Shown here: positions 1-6,362 of the stretch, in pieces
Layout: every line of letters begins with the position of its first letter
How positions within the stretch are numbered: position 1 is the stretch's first letter
Assembly: GCA_030628225.1 (NCBI GenBank)
Contig: DAOVRJ010000126.1
Coordinates: forward strand, 1 to 6,999
Reading direction: 5' to 3'
Source: Candidatus Zixiibacteriota bacterium
GTDB taxonomy: Bacteria; SM23-81
Length of the DNA: 6,999 nt
Notes under the pieces: generated by a model
What the model was told of the DNA's origin: nothing
The model's database searches: none
Seen by the model: the letters and a program-made list of their open reading frames with translations, nothing else
Made by a program: the position numbers and the translations under genes

Positions 1-141
1 CGTTTCAAGGAAAAGAGGTTCGCCGCCGGGGCCGACAGGGAGCAGATCAAATCCTGCCAGAGATTGGGACTGAGTTTAGACTCGTTCATCCAGATGACTC
101 TGCAGGCCATGCAGTCCATCGACCGGGATTTGGGACTGTAG
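1..141 (+). CDS. HD-superfamily phosphohydrolase, C-terminal fragment
   Basis: Frame 1 is open from the window edge to TAG at 139-141 and gives the last 46 residues of a protein whose start lies outside the window. The tail begins RFKEKRFAAGADREQIKSC and continues with a helix containing GLSLDSFIQMTLQAMQ. I recognise this arrangement (a K/R-F-K-x-K-x-F-A-A-G start, then acidic/R-E-x-I, then LGLSLxEFIxxALxAMQ) as the C-terminus of small (about 190 aa) HD-domain hydrolases of the predicted-hydrolase type (COG2316-like). In that family the metal-binding HD residues lie nearer the N-terminus and are therefore not visible here. Such proteins are presumed cytosolic metal-dependent phosphohydrolases, and their substrate is unknown. 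The next gene starts 20 bp downstream, which fits co-transcription. The call rests on recall of the family's tail and not on catalytic residues. Confidence 0.75.
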   Translation, partial: RFKEKRFAAGADREQIKSCQRLGLSLDSFIQMTLQAMQSIDRDLGL

Positions 142-161
142 CTGGTGGAAGAGAGTCCTGT

Positions 162-572
162 ATGCGGCTTTTGTTGAGGGGAATGATCTGGGGGTTCCTT
201 CTGGGTATCCTGGTGGTTTCTGCGGGAGAAGCTCTGTCGCACAGCGATCCCCTGGCAACGTCTTTGGGCCGGGAGAGCTGCTGGCGAAGAACGAGCTCAT
301 CTGCTCCTGGCCAGGATGGCTGGTGGGGTAGGGATAAGAGGCTTCACCTGGTGGTCAGCGCCGGTATGGTGGGGGTTGGTTTTCATCTTCTGCACGATCG
401 CTGGCACTGCGCTGCTGATGAGTCGCGGATATTGGCGGTGAGCATGACTGCCCTGGCAGGTGTGATCAAGGAGTTGACCGACGGGAGAAAGACGCCATCC
501 ACTCGCAGTTATAAAGATTTGCTGGCCGATGGGTTGGGTATTTTGGTGGGGGTGTTCTTGTTCGCGCAGTGA
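162..572 (+). CDS. Small membrane protein, DUF2279/YfiM-like
   Basis: This 136-residue protein has an N-terminal hydrophobic segment (about residues 8-22) that could be a signal anchor. A polar, low-complexity linker (about 24-57) follows, then two or three more hydrophobic helices (about 63-78, 90-103, 121-135). The conserved-looking residues are D58-K-x-x-H62 at the start of the second helix, K103-E-x-x-D107, and S116-x-K-D119-L-x-A-D123-x-x-G126 before the last helix. This DKxxH ... KExxD ... S-x-KDLxAD-x-x-G pattern matches what I know of the DUF2279/YfiM-like putative periplasmic or membrane proteins, whose biochemical role is not established. The ATG at 162 is preceded by GGAAGAG (147-153) at a suitable distance. 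An ATG at residue 8 would remove the basic N-terminus and is less likely. The gene lies 20 bp after the HD hydrolase and 46 bp before the transporter. Family assignment is moderate and function is unknown. Confidence 0.6.
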   Translation: MRLLLRGMIWGFLLGILVVSAGEALSHSDPLATSLGRESCWRRTSSSAPGQDGWWGRDKRLHLVVSAGMVGVGFHLLHDRWHCAADESRILAVSMTALAGVIKELTDGRKTPSTRSYKDLLADGLGILVGVFLFAQ

Positions 573-618
573 ACCCTCTGATGGCTGGGTAAGCCCTTTG
601 TCATGATGGTGCGCCGGT

Positions 619-1926
619 ATGGGGAATATGGAAAGTCAGCCCGGGAATCGCCTGGAGGTCTTCTCCTGGGTTTTTTACGACTTCGCTAACACCATTTTCT
701 CCATGAATGTGGTGACCATGTATTTCTCCCTGTGGATGACAGTGGATAACGGCAGGGAGGATATCTGGGTCAGTGGGGCCAATTCCCTTTCCATGTTGCT
801 GGTGGCTTTCTCCATGCCCCTGCTGGGGGCAATTTCGGATCAGATAAAGCGGCGCATGCCCTTTCTCATCGGCCTGACCATAACCTGTGCGTTGTTCACG
901 ATACTCATCGGCGTCGTGGGACAAAGTGAACTTGCTTTTCAAACCAGAGTTCTGTGGGCCGTTCTTTTCTTCGTAATAGCGAACTATGCTTACCAGGGAG
1001 CATTGGTCTTTTACAATGCCCTGCTTCCGCAGGTGAGCACGCCGCAGACAATGGGCAAGATCTCCGGCTATGGTGTGGCCCTGGGCTATGTAGGAGCAAT
1101 CGTTGGCCTGATTCTGGTGATGCCCTTCAACGAGGGAAGCATCTTTGGTATTCGGATTCCCTTTATCCATGGTGGGGGGCGAGGCGCGACCTTTGTGCCA
1201 ACAGGTCTGCTTTTTCTGATTTTCTCCATACCCACGTTCCTGTTTGTCCGCGATCGGGTGCAGGGAGGGCATGAGAAGTTAAAGGTGAGGTGGGGAGAGG
1301 GCTTGCGGAGGGTCTGGGAGGGGTTGGCGAACACCGCTAAATATCCTGGAGTGGTCCGTTTTCTGGTAGCCAAATTCTTCTACGAGAACGCCATCAGTGC
1401 TATAGTTATCTTCATGGCCGTGTATGCTGTGAAGGTGATGGGTTTCAGCGATGCGGTGGTGTTGCCTTTCTTTATCGTTTCCACCATCTCGGCCACCTTC
1501 GGTTCCCTGATCTGCGGCCGGGCCGTGGACCGATGGGGTCCCAAGCGTACCTTGCAGGGGGTGCTGTTGGGCTGGATCCTGTCTCTTGGCTTGGTTCTGG
1601 CCAGCGGCAATAATTGGGTCTTCTGGGGCGCTGGTTCACTCGTCGGGATCTTCTTGGGCTCCACCTGGACGGCGGCTCGTCCGCTGCTGGTGACTTTGGT
1701 GCCTGGCGAGATGCTGGGTGAATTTTTCGGACTTTATTCCTTCTCCGGCAAAGCGGCAGCCGTTTGCGGTCCCCTGGTCTGGGGCATGGTTGTCTTTTGC
1801 TTTCGAGACTTCCCGGTCGTGAAGTACAAATTGGCAGTGGGTTCTATGTTAATTCTCATCTGCATTGGTCTGGCCGTTCTATGGGGTGTTCCGGAAGTGT
1901 GCCGGAGAAAAGAGTCCTTGTCATAG
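619..1926 (+). CDS. MFS transporter, UMF1 (Atg22-like) family
   Basis: This 435-residue integral membrane protein has about twelve hydrophobic helices (roughly 15-38, 54-75, 82-100, 112-132, 152-170, 194-210, 248-272, 279-298, 311-330, 334-352, 372-392, 405-424). It shows the UMF1/Atg22-like signature W-x-F-YDFANT at residues 17-25. The MFS motif A loop follows helix 2 (G70-AISD74-QIKRR), with a second copy in the C-terminal half (G300[10 protein letters not shown]). Two further stretches typical of the family are FYNALLPQ (131-138) and [14 protein letters not shown] (367-380). Relatives in yeast export amino acids from the vacuole. Bacterial substrates are mostly unknown, so the cargo cannot be assigned. 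The length is normal for a bacterial member. The start is uncertain: ATG 619 and ATG 628 are both possible, neither has a clear Shine-Dalgarno sequence, and an in-frame TGA at 604-606 prevents an earlier start. The last nine codons overlap, in another frame, a PurD-like stretch running towards hslV. Confidence 0.87.
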   Translation: MGNMESQPGNRLEVFSWVFYDFANTIFSMNVVTMYFSLWMTVDNGREDIWVSGANSLSMLLVAFSMPLLGAISDQIKRRMPFLIGLTITCALFTILIGVVGQSELAFQTRVLWAVLFFVIANYAYQGALVFYNALLPQVSTPQTMGKISGYGVALGYVGAIVGLILVMPFNEGSIFGIRIPFIHGGGRGATFVPTGLLFLIFSIPTFLFVRDRVQGGHEKLKVRWGEGLRRVWEGLANTAKYPGVVRFLVAKFFYENAISAIVIFMAVYAVKVMGFSDAVVLPFFIVSTISATFGSLICGRAVDRWGPKRTLQGVLLGWILSLGLVLASGNNWVFWGAGSLVGIFLGSTWTAARPLLVTLVPGEMLGEFFGLYSFSGKAAAVCGPLVWGMVVFCFRDFPVVKYKLAVGSMLILICIGLAVLWGVPEVCRRKESLS

Positions 1927-1946
1927 GTCATGGTGGCCGGGAGCAA
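1899..1946 (+). pseudogene. Possible remnant of the purD 5' end
   Basis: Starting at GTG 1899, in the same frame as hslV, the sequence reads [16 protein letters not shown] before losing resemblance to anything I know. The N-terminus of phosphoribosylamine-glycine ligase (PurD, GAR synthetase) is typically M-K-VLVIGxGGREHA, the start of its nucleotide-fold N domain. The shared core here is about ten residues. The similarity ends at about position 1946, after GGRE-Q, about 30 bp before the hslV ATG. The first 28 bases overlap the end of the transporter gene, as a tightly packed downstream gene would. I infer that purD once followed the transporter and was deleted, leaving its first codons fused in frame to the hslV leader. 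A chance match is possible because the segment is short. No other part of purD is present. Confidence 0.45.
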
Positions 1947-1964
1947 GAACGAAGATTCCAGCAC

Positions 1965-1970
1965 AAGGAG
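1965..1970 (+). promoter_or_regulatory. Shine-Dalgarno site of hslV
   Basis: AAGGAG lies six bases before ATG 1977. This strong site fixes the hslV start, although the reading frame stays open upstream to GTG 1899 and beyond. A longer product would bury the catalytic N-terminal threonine unless it were processed. Confidence 0.8.
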
Positions 1971-1976
1971 TTTCTC

Positions 1977-2504
1977 ATGTTCAGAGCAACTACCATCATC
2001 GGGGTTCGGCATAAGGGCCGCGTGGCCCTTGGTGGAGATGGACAGGTCACGTTCAACGACACGGTGATGAAGCACAACGCCAATAAGCTCAGAAGATTAT
2101 ACAACGGCACGATTCTGGCTGGTTTCGCCGGCACAGCGGCCGATGCCATCACTCTGTTCGAGCGGTTCGAGGAGAAGCTGGAGGAATTCTCCGGCAATTT
2201 GCCCAGAGCGGCCGTCCAATTGGCTAAGGATTGGCGCACCGATAAATACCTGCGCAGACTGGAGGCTCTTCTGGCGGTGATGGACCGCAAACATGGCTTG
2301 ATTCTCTCCGGAACCGGCGAGGTCATCGAGCCAGACGACGGGATTGTGACCATTGGCTCCGGGGGATCGTACGCTCTGGCCGCGGCCCGGGCCTTACTGA
2401 AGCATTCTGATCTGGATGCCAAGTCTGTGGTGAGAGAATCGATGAAAATTGCTGCCTCCATCTGCGTCTACACCAATGAGAAGATCGTCGTCGAGGAGCT
2501 ATGA
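1977..2504 (+). CDS. hslV: ATP-dependent protease peptidase subunit HslV (ClpQ)
   Basis: This 175-residue protein is full length for HslV, the proteasome-beta-like threonine peptidase that forms a double hexameric ring and degrades proteins unfolded by HslU in the cytosol. It begins [14 protein letters not shown]. The TT pair aligns with the mature N-terminus of E. coli HslV, so the catalytic nucleophile should be Thr5 after removal of a four-residue propeptide. Other active-site elements are G20-D21-GQ, Lys37 in the segment [13 protein letters not shown] (corresponding to Lys33 of the mature enzyme), the AGFAG turn at 48-52, AKDWRTD (83-89), and the GSGG motif at 127-130. The C-terminus [14 protein letters not shown] is also typical. 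ATG 1977 is chosen because of the AAGGAG six bases upstream. hslU follows after 21 bp, so the two subunits are almost certainly made from one mRNA. Identification is certain at the family level. Confidence 0.97.
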   Translation: MFRATTIIGVRHKGRVALGGDGQVTFNDTVMKHNANKLRRLYNGTILAGFAGTAADAITLFERFEEKLEEFSGNLPRAAVQLAKDWRTDKYLRRLEALLAVMDRKHGLILSGTGEVIEPDDGIVTIGSGGSYALAAARALLKHSDLDAKSVVRESMKIAASICVYTNEKIVVEEL

Positions 2505-2525
2505 GGAGCGAAAGGGGAGGTTTTA

Positions 2526-3875
2526 ATGGCTGAGTTAACCCCAAAGCAGATAGTGGCCGCGTTGGACAAATACGTGATCGGCCAGGATAAGGCCAAGAAG
2601 GCCGTGGCCATCGCTCTGCGAAATCGTTGGCGGCGCCAACAGGTTCAGGGCGCTCTTCGCGATGAGATCATGCCTAACAACATCATCATGATAGGACCCA
2701 CCGGGGTCGGTAAAACAGAGATCGCTCGCCGATTAGCCTCTTTAGCCAATGCTCCTTTTATTAAGGTGGAGGCTTCCCGGTATACTGAGGTGGGGTATGT
2801 GGGGCGGGATGTGGAGTCCATGATCCGGGAGTTGACCGACCTCTCGGTGAATATGGTCAAGAAGGAGAAGACGGAGGCGATTCAGGCGAAAGCGGCCGAA
2901 CTGGCCGAAGAGCGTTTGCTGGACCTGCTCTTGCCCTTTCCTTCGGCCAAGAAGCGTCACGAGGGAGAAAATTGGGCGAAGGAGGAGGATCATCGTCAGA
3001 GAACCCGGGAGAAATTGCGCCAGCGGTTGAGGACCGGGAATATGGAAAAGCGCCTGGTGGAGCTGGAGTTGAGCGAGGGGCGGTTTCCCGTCGTGGAGGT
3101 TTTCTCGCCCATGGGCATGGAGGAGCTGGGCATTAACTTCCAGGAGATGTTCGGCGGCCTGATGCCCAAACGGACCAAACGCCGGAAGGTAACGGTTGCT
3201 GAGGCGAGAAGGGTTCTGGCACAGCAGGAAGCCCAGAAGTTGGTGGACATGGAGGAGGTCCTTCGAGAGGCGAAACACAGGGTGGAGAACTCCGGGATCG
3301 TTTTTTTGGACGAGATCGACAAGATCGCCGGCCCGAGATCCAAAGTAGGACCCGATGTGTCCAGGGAGGGTGTGCAGAGGGACATTCTGCCTGTCGTTGA
3401 GGGAACCAGCGTGCCCACAAAGCACGGGATGATCAGAACTGATCACATTCTGTTCATAGCTGCCGGGGCCTTTCACAGCTCCAAGCCCTCCGATCTTATC
3501 CCCGAGCTCCAGGGGCGATTTCCCATCCGGGTGGAGCTGGACAGCCTGAGTGCGGATGATTTTATCAAAATTCTCACCGAGCCTGAGAACGCTTTACTCA
3601 AACAGTACACGGCCCTGCTGGGAACCGAGGGGGTGAAGATCTCCTTCACCAAGGGAGCCGTTAGGGAGGTGGCGGCCATTGCCAATCTGGTGAATTCCAG
3701 AAGCGAGAACATTGGAGCCCGCAGGCTTCATACCGTGATGACGACCCTTTTGGAGTCGGTTCTTTTTGAGGTCCCCGACGCTCCCAAAACCCAGGTGAAG
3801 ATCACAGCGGAGAAGGTCAAGAAGACCCTTCGGGAGATTGTGGAAGACGAGGATTTGAGCCGGTATATATTGTAA
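2526..3875 (+). CDS. hslU: HslU (ClpY), ATPase subunit of HslUV
   Basis: This 449-residue protein has the usual length of HslU, the hexameric AAA+ unfoldase that recognises, unfolds and translocates substrates into HslV. The N-terminus has the family start [23 protein letters not shown] split by helix breaks. Walker A is GPTGVGKT (57-64), the pore loop is GYVGRD (90-95), Walker B is IVFLDEID (258-265), and the sensor-2 motif is GARR (397-400). Between the pore loop and Walker B lies a charged, helical insertion (about 110-245), the I-domain specific to HslU that guards the entrance of the ring. The protein ends in LSRYIL, matching the conserved tail that docks into HslV and activates it. A GGGGAGG at 2514-2520, five bases before ATG 2526, supports the start. 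No key residue is missing. The stop TAA is followed in frame by TAG and TGA. Confidence 0.98.
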   Translation: MAELTPKQIVAALDKYVIGQDKAKKAVAIALRNRWRRQQVQGALRDEIMPNNIIMIGPTGVGKTEIARRLASLANAPFIKVEASRYTEVGYVGRDVESMIRELTDLSVNMVKKEKTEAIQAKAAELAEERLLDLLLPFPSAKKRHEGENWAKEEDHRQRTREKLRQRLRTGNMEKRLVELELSEGRFPVVEVFSPMGMEELGINFQEMFGGLMPKRTKRRKVTVAEARRVLAQQEAQKLVDMEEVLREAKHRVENSGIVFLDEIDKIAGPRSKVGPDVSREGVQRDILPVVEGTSVPTKHGMIRTDHILFIAAGAFHSSKPSDLIPELQGRFPIRVELDSLSADDFIKILTEPENALLKQYTALLGTEGVKISFTKGAVREVAAIANLVNSRSENIGARRLHTVMTTLLESVLFEVPDAPKTQVKITAEKVKKTLREIVEDEDLSRYIL

Positions 3876-3907
3876 TAGTGAATTCGCTAAGTGGGTGGTG
3901 AAGTTGG

Positions 3908-3928
3908 GTGACCTTCTTCGAAGGTCAC
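3908..3928 (+). terminator. Hairpin after hslU, possible terminator or mRNA-end structure
   Basis: GTGACCTTC and GAAGGTCAC form a perfect 9-bp stem around a three-base loop (TTC), 33 bases after the hslU stop. The position suits the end of the hslVU transcript. No T-run follows; the next bases are ATTGAGAATTG. It therefore lacks the second half of an intrinsic terminator on either strand. It could stabilise the mRNA 3' end, assist factor-dependent termination, or be a protein-binding palindrome. Confidence 0.5.
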
Positions 3929-3949
3929 ATTGAGAATTGAAGATTGAGA
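3929..3949 (+). repeat. Three tandem heptamers, ATTGARR type
   Basis: The bases read ATTGAGA, ATTGAAG, ATTGAGA: three adjacent 7-base units with two differences in the middle copy. The repeat abuts the 3' arm of the preceding hairpin and is followed seven bases later by a G-rich heptamer tract. The even seven-base period suggests replication slippage or a short tandem repeat family. Confidence 0.7.
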
Positions 3950-3956
3950 AAAGCAA

Positions 3957-3988
3957 GGGGTTTGGGATTTGGGGGTTGGGGTTTTGGG
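3957..3988 (+). repeat. G-rich heptamer tract with G-quadruplex pattern
   Basis: Five G-runs of 3-5 bases are separated by loops of 2-4 bases: GGGG-TTT-GGG-ATTT-GGGGG-TT-GGGG-TTTT-GGG. This meets the usual pattern for a G-quadruplex on the + strand, which is also the RNA-like strand of the upstream hslVU transcript. The tract can also be read as degenerate seven-base units (GGGGTTT, GGGATTT, GGGGGTT, GGGGTTT), so it is probably a tandem repeat. An A-rich stretch (GGGAAAAAAACAAAA) follows directly. Any role in transcription termination or replication is inference. Confidence 0.7.
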
Positions 3989-4519
3989 AAAAAAACAAAA
4001 TTCTATCACCGGAGATTAAAGATCTGGGGGAAGGGAGGTGTAGTCCATAATCCCTAACCCCTCTCTTTTCAGGGGTCTCCTGACCTCTATGAGTTTACCA
4101 GGAAAGTCGAAGCAGATCTTGTCCATGTGGTCGCAAACATCAACCAAGAGCTGCAGTCGGATTTCCCCGCAAAGTGGGTAACGCCGGACGGCTGGATGAC
4201 ATCCTGCGGATGTGGAATTGAAAGATAACAAACCGTACTGGCGATCAGCGGTTTCACCGATCTGCTCCGCCCCTGTCGGGTGATAGGATGTCTGCTGAAC
4301 ATCGTGGAGCGATCAAGAGATTACCCATGTGGTTGATGTGGTTATAGATGGATCACAGTAGATTGCCTTCGACCAGGCCGAAAGCATGATGCACATCCAG
4401 AAGGCCGTCATGGTTAAACTGCTGGCCTGAAAGGGAACCAGAAAGTACAGTCTCCTTGCTTTCTTCAGGCATGAAAAAAGGTGTTACGACCCTGAAAATT
4501 CTCCATTGAATAAGCGGAT

Positions 4520-4550
4520 CCCCTTACCTTACCTCATTCTCATGAGGGGG
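4520..4550 (+). promoter_or_regulatory. Leader able to sequester the cyclase ribosome-binding site
   Basis: CCTCAT (4532-4537) and ATGAGG (4542-4547) form a 6-bp hairpin with a four-base loop. Its 3' arm overlaps the only good Shine-Dalgarno sequence, GAGGGGG (4544-4550). An upstream CCCCT (4520-4524) can alternatively pair with AGGGG (4545-4549), and a CCTT lies between them. The Shine-Dalgarno sequence is five bases from GTG 4556, which is why that start is preferred to GTG 4550. The fold suggests translation control, but no ligand or trigger is visible. Confidence 0.4.
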
Positions 4551-4555
4551 TGCTC

Positions 4556-6298
4556 GTGGAGTCCATTCTGGATAAGTTAGCCAGAGAATTGGGCCACCGA
4601 AGCGAAATAAGCTTGGATTCAAGAACAGCCCCACAGACAGAGATGGAGGGGGGCCGGAGAAACTGGAGATGGTGGGCCAACAGGTTCTACCGGATGGTTT
4701 GTTTCGGGGTGGGGATGGTGCTCATGGAGTTCTTCCTCATGGAACTTGATTTCTCCACCGCCAAAGCTGCCTATCTATTGGCTCTGATCAACTTTGGGGC
4801 TGCTATCCACGCCGTAACTTTTCCCGCATCTTGGCGAATTTCCTTTCACTTCATCCTCACATATGCTAACTTGCTTCTCTTTGGACCGGGGATCGCCGCC
4901 CTGAGCTCAGGATTGGGAGCTTTTGGTCATTACCTGATCGTTCGCAGAAAGCCTCTTTCGCTGGCCATGTTTCATATGGGCAGATACATCCTGGCTGCAG
5001 TGGGGGCGGGGTACGTTTTCTCAGCGTTGGGTGGCAGATGGGGGTGGCCGAACATCACCTGGATCATGGTGTCGCTCAGCGTGGCCACTTATTTAATTAT
5101 CGGATTTGTCCTGGAAGTGTTGCCCTTTCTATGGTTGCGAGGAATCACTCTGAGGGCGGCGAGGAGTTTTTTTCTCAGGAGGGCCTTGGTTTACATTATC
5201 TTTGTACCCACCAGCATCTCCATCTTTTACATCTATTTCCCCTATGGTATGGATGGCGTTTTACTCTTTTTAGTGCCGGTGGCTACCTTTGCCCTGGCTC
5301 TGGAGCTCTATGCCAGAAGTAATGTCGCCAACCGTAATTTGACCGCCGTTGAGGAGATCAGCAGAAAGGTTAGCACCATCCTCGATCCGGATCGATTGAC
5401 CGGGGAAACTCTGAAGTTGACCGGCAGCATTGTCGATTTTGTCTGGGGCGTGATGTGGATAAAGAACCCCAGGAGTGGCAAGTTAGAAGCCCGACACTGT
5501 ATGAACTCCTCCGGGGCGGATCGGACGGCTCCTGCAGAGCTTCCTGCGGCTGTGGCGATGGTTGCCCGGACGAGCCGTTCCGCCGAATCCTCCGGGTTTT
5601 TTCCAGAAAAATTAGATGCTTTTGATGAATCGGCGTCCCTTTCGGTGCTGGCTGTGCCCCTTTGCTCGAGGGGCGAGATAATGGGAGTGCTTGGCCTGGC
5701 TACTGCTGCGCCAAAAGGTTACACGTCCCGCGAGCGTCGTTTGCTGGAGACGTTGGCCGAAAATGTGGCCATCGCCATTCATAATGCCCAGCTTTTTAAA
5801 CAGAGGGAAAGGGAAGCCATCAGAGATGGGTTGACCCGTTTGTACAACCATCGTTATCTTCAGGAACAGTTGACTCAAGAGGAGGGAAGGGCCAGACGGT
5901 ATAGCCGCCTTTTCTCGTTGATCATTTTGGACATCGATCATTTCAAGATCTACAACGATGCCTTTGGCCATCCGGCCGGGGATAAGCTCCTTGTCGATGT
6001 AGCCAAACTTCTGAGAGACTCCGTTCGGCAAGTGGATTTCGTGGCTAGATACGGAGGTGAGGAATTTGCCGTTGTCTTGCCAGAATGTGACAGGGATGGG
6101 GCTGTGTTGGTGGCGGAGAGGGTTCGAAAGAGTGTGGAAGAGTTTCCTAATCCTCACCAGGAAGATTACAATTTGACCATCAGCGCCGGCGTTGCCTCCT
6201 TTCCGACGGATGGGGAGAACAAGGAGGAAGTGATAAACAGGGCGGATGAAGCTCTTTACAGAGCCAAGCGGGAGGGGAGGAACCGGGTTTGTTGGTGA
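4556..6298 (+). CDS. Membrane-bound GAF-GGDEF diguanylate cyclase
   Basis: This protein is about 580 residues long, numbered from GTG 4556. A polar N-terminus of about 45 residues is followed by seven or eight hydrophobic helices (about 46-253). These resemble the uncharacterised multi-helix sensor regions found in front of bacterial GGDEF and HD-GYP domains, for example LLLFGPGIAALSSGLGAFG. A GAF domain occupies about 264-410, with its closing strand VLAVPLCSRGEIMGVLGLA and final helix LLETLAENVAIAIHNAQL. The GGDEF domain (about 418-580) has DGLTRLYNHRYL, the metal ligands in D459-I-D461-HFK, and the intact active-site loop GGEEF (500-504). It also has an RxxD product-inhibition site (R491-QVD494) placed as in PleD. 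It should therefore make c-di-GMP from two GTP and be feedback-inhibited. The input signal cannot be read from the sequence. The alternative start GTG 4550 adds two residues but overlaps the Shine-Dalgarno sequence. The downstream TPR gene starts 64 bp after the stop with no terminator visible. Confidence 0.93.
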   Translation: MESILDKLARELGHRSEISLDSRTAPQTEMEGGRRNWRWWANRFYRMVCFGVGMVLMEFFLMELDFSTAKAAYLLALINFGAAIHAVTFPASWRISFHFILTYANLLLFGPGIAALSSGLGAFGHYLIVRRKPLSLAMFHMGRYILAAVGAGYVFSALGGRWGWPNITWIMVSLSVATYLIIGFVLEVLPFLWLRGITLRAARSFFLRRALVYIIFVPTSISIFYIYFPYGMDGVLLFLVPVATFALALELYARSNVANRNLTAVEEISRKVSTILDPDRLTGETLKLTGSIVDFVWGVMWIKNPRSGKLEARHCMNSSGADRTAPAELPAAVAMVARTSRSAESSGFFPEKLDAFDESASLSVLAVPLCSRGEIMGVLGLATAAPKGYTSRERRLLETLAENVAIAIHNAQLFKQREREAIRDGLTRLYNHRYLQEQLTQEEGRARRYSRLFSLIILDIDHFKIYNDAFGHPAGDKLLVDVAKLLRDSVRQVDFVARYGGEEFAVVLPECDRDGAVLVAERVRKSVEEFPNPHQEDYNLTISAGVASFPTDGENKEEVINRADEALYRAKREGRNRVCW

Positions 6299-6352
6299 GA
6301 TGATCATCTGTGGTTTTTCGGGGGAGATAATGAGGTGTGCATGACCAAGGGG

Positions 6353-6357
6353 AGAGG
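6353..6357 (+). promoter_or_regulatory. Shine-Dalgarno site for a GTG start
   Basis: AGAGG, within AGGGGAGAGG, lies five bases before GTG 6363. It supports this non-ATG start. An in-frame TGA at 6342-6344 excludes anything further upstream, and the next start-like codon (TTG 6426) would cut into the signal segment. Confidence 0.6.
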
Positions 6358-6362
6358 CGAGC

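Larger units (their letters stand above)
3882..4543. other. Long intergenic spacer between hslU and the cyclase gene
   Basis: No gene that I can support lies in these roughly 660 bases. The first 110 bases hold a perfect hairpin, two kinds of tandem heptamer and a G-rich tract, listed separately. From about 4058 the sequence becomes more mixed and contains short open stretches with protein-like composition but no plausible start. One is frame-open at 4058-4228 and includes KVEADLVHVVANINQELQS. Another is at 4362-4430 and includes AFDQAESMMHIQKAVMVKLL. Stops and frame changes break them apart. A small 6-bp hairpin, ACATCC-TGC-GGATGT, sits at 4199-4213, and another, ACCCCT with AGGGGT, at 4057-4062/4071-4076. 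The region may be a decayed gene. I could not identify its parent, and it could equally be non-coding. Confidence 0.5.

Noticed and set aside
601-1272. A 223-codon open frame on the minus strand, opposite the transporter gene
   Set aside because: It is rich in H, Q and G, has no domain I recognise and lies wholly antisense to a clear UMF1 gene. It is a shadow frame.
2742-3476. A 244-codon open frame on the minus strand, opposite hslU
   Set aside because: It has low-complexity composition (H, L, Q, G) and full overlap with the conserved ATPase. It is a codon-bias shadow.
4165-4215. Resemblance to a c-di-GMP (GEMM) riboswitch: CCGCAAAG and CGCCGGACGG ahead of a cyclase gene
   Set aside because: Only short fragments match. 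The GGCAAACC and GAAA tetraloop-receptor parts are not in the expected order, and it lies over 300 bases from the cyclase start. A covariance search would settle it.
4016-4302. Two overlapping 71-codon minus-strand frames in the spacer
   Set aside because: They overlap each other in different frames and neither has a recognisable domain or a convincing ribosome-binding site. The forward strand reads at least as protein-like. I could not support either as a gene.
4229-4315. Possible histidine-kinase HisKA remnant (QTVLAISGFTDLL followed by NIVERS)
   Set aside because: The resemblance is short, the spacing between the parts is too small, no H-box with HELRTP is present, and a stop follows. It is kept only as part of the vestige finding.
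4456-4490. TTGCTT as a possible -35 box of a cyclase promoter
   Set aside because: No acceptable -10 hexamer lies at 16-18 bases. I see no promoter that can be defended in this spacer.
5612-6307. A 231-codon minus-strand frame opposite the GGDEF domain
   Set aside because: It is antisense to a strongly conserved domain, with no recognisable motif.
6299-6308. GATGATCATC, a perfect 10-bp palindrome just after the cyclase stop
   Set aside because: A 10-base palindrome is expected by chance in a window of this size, and no partner site was seen nearby.
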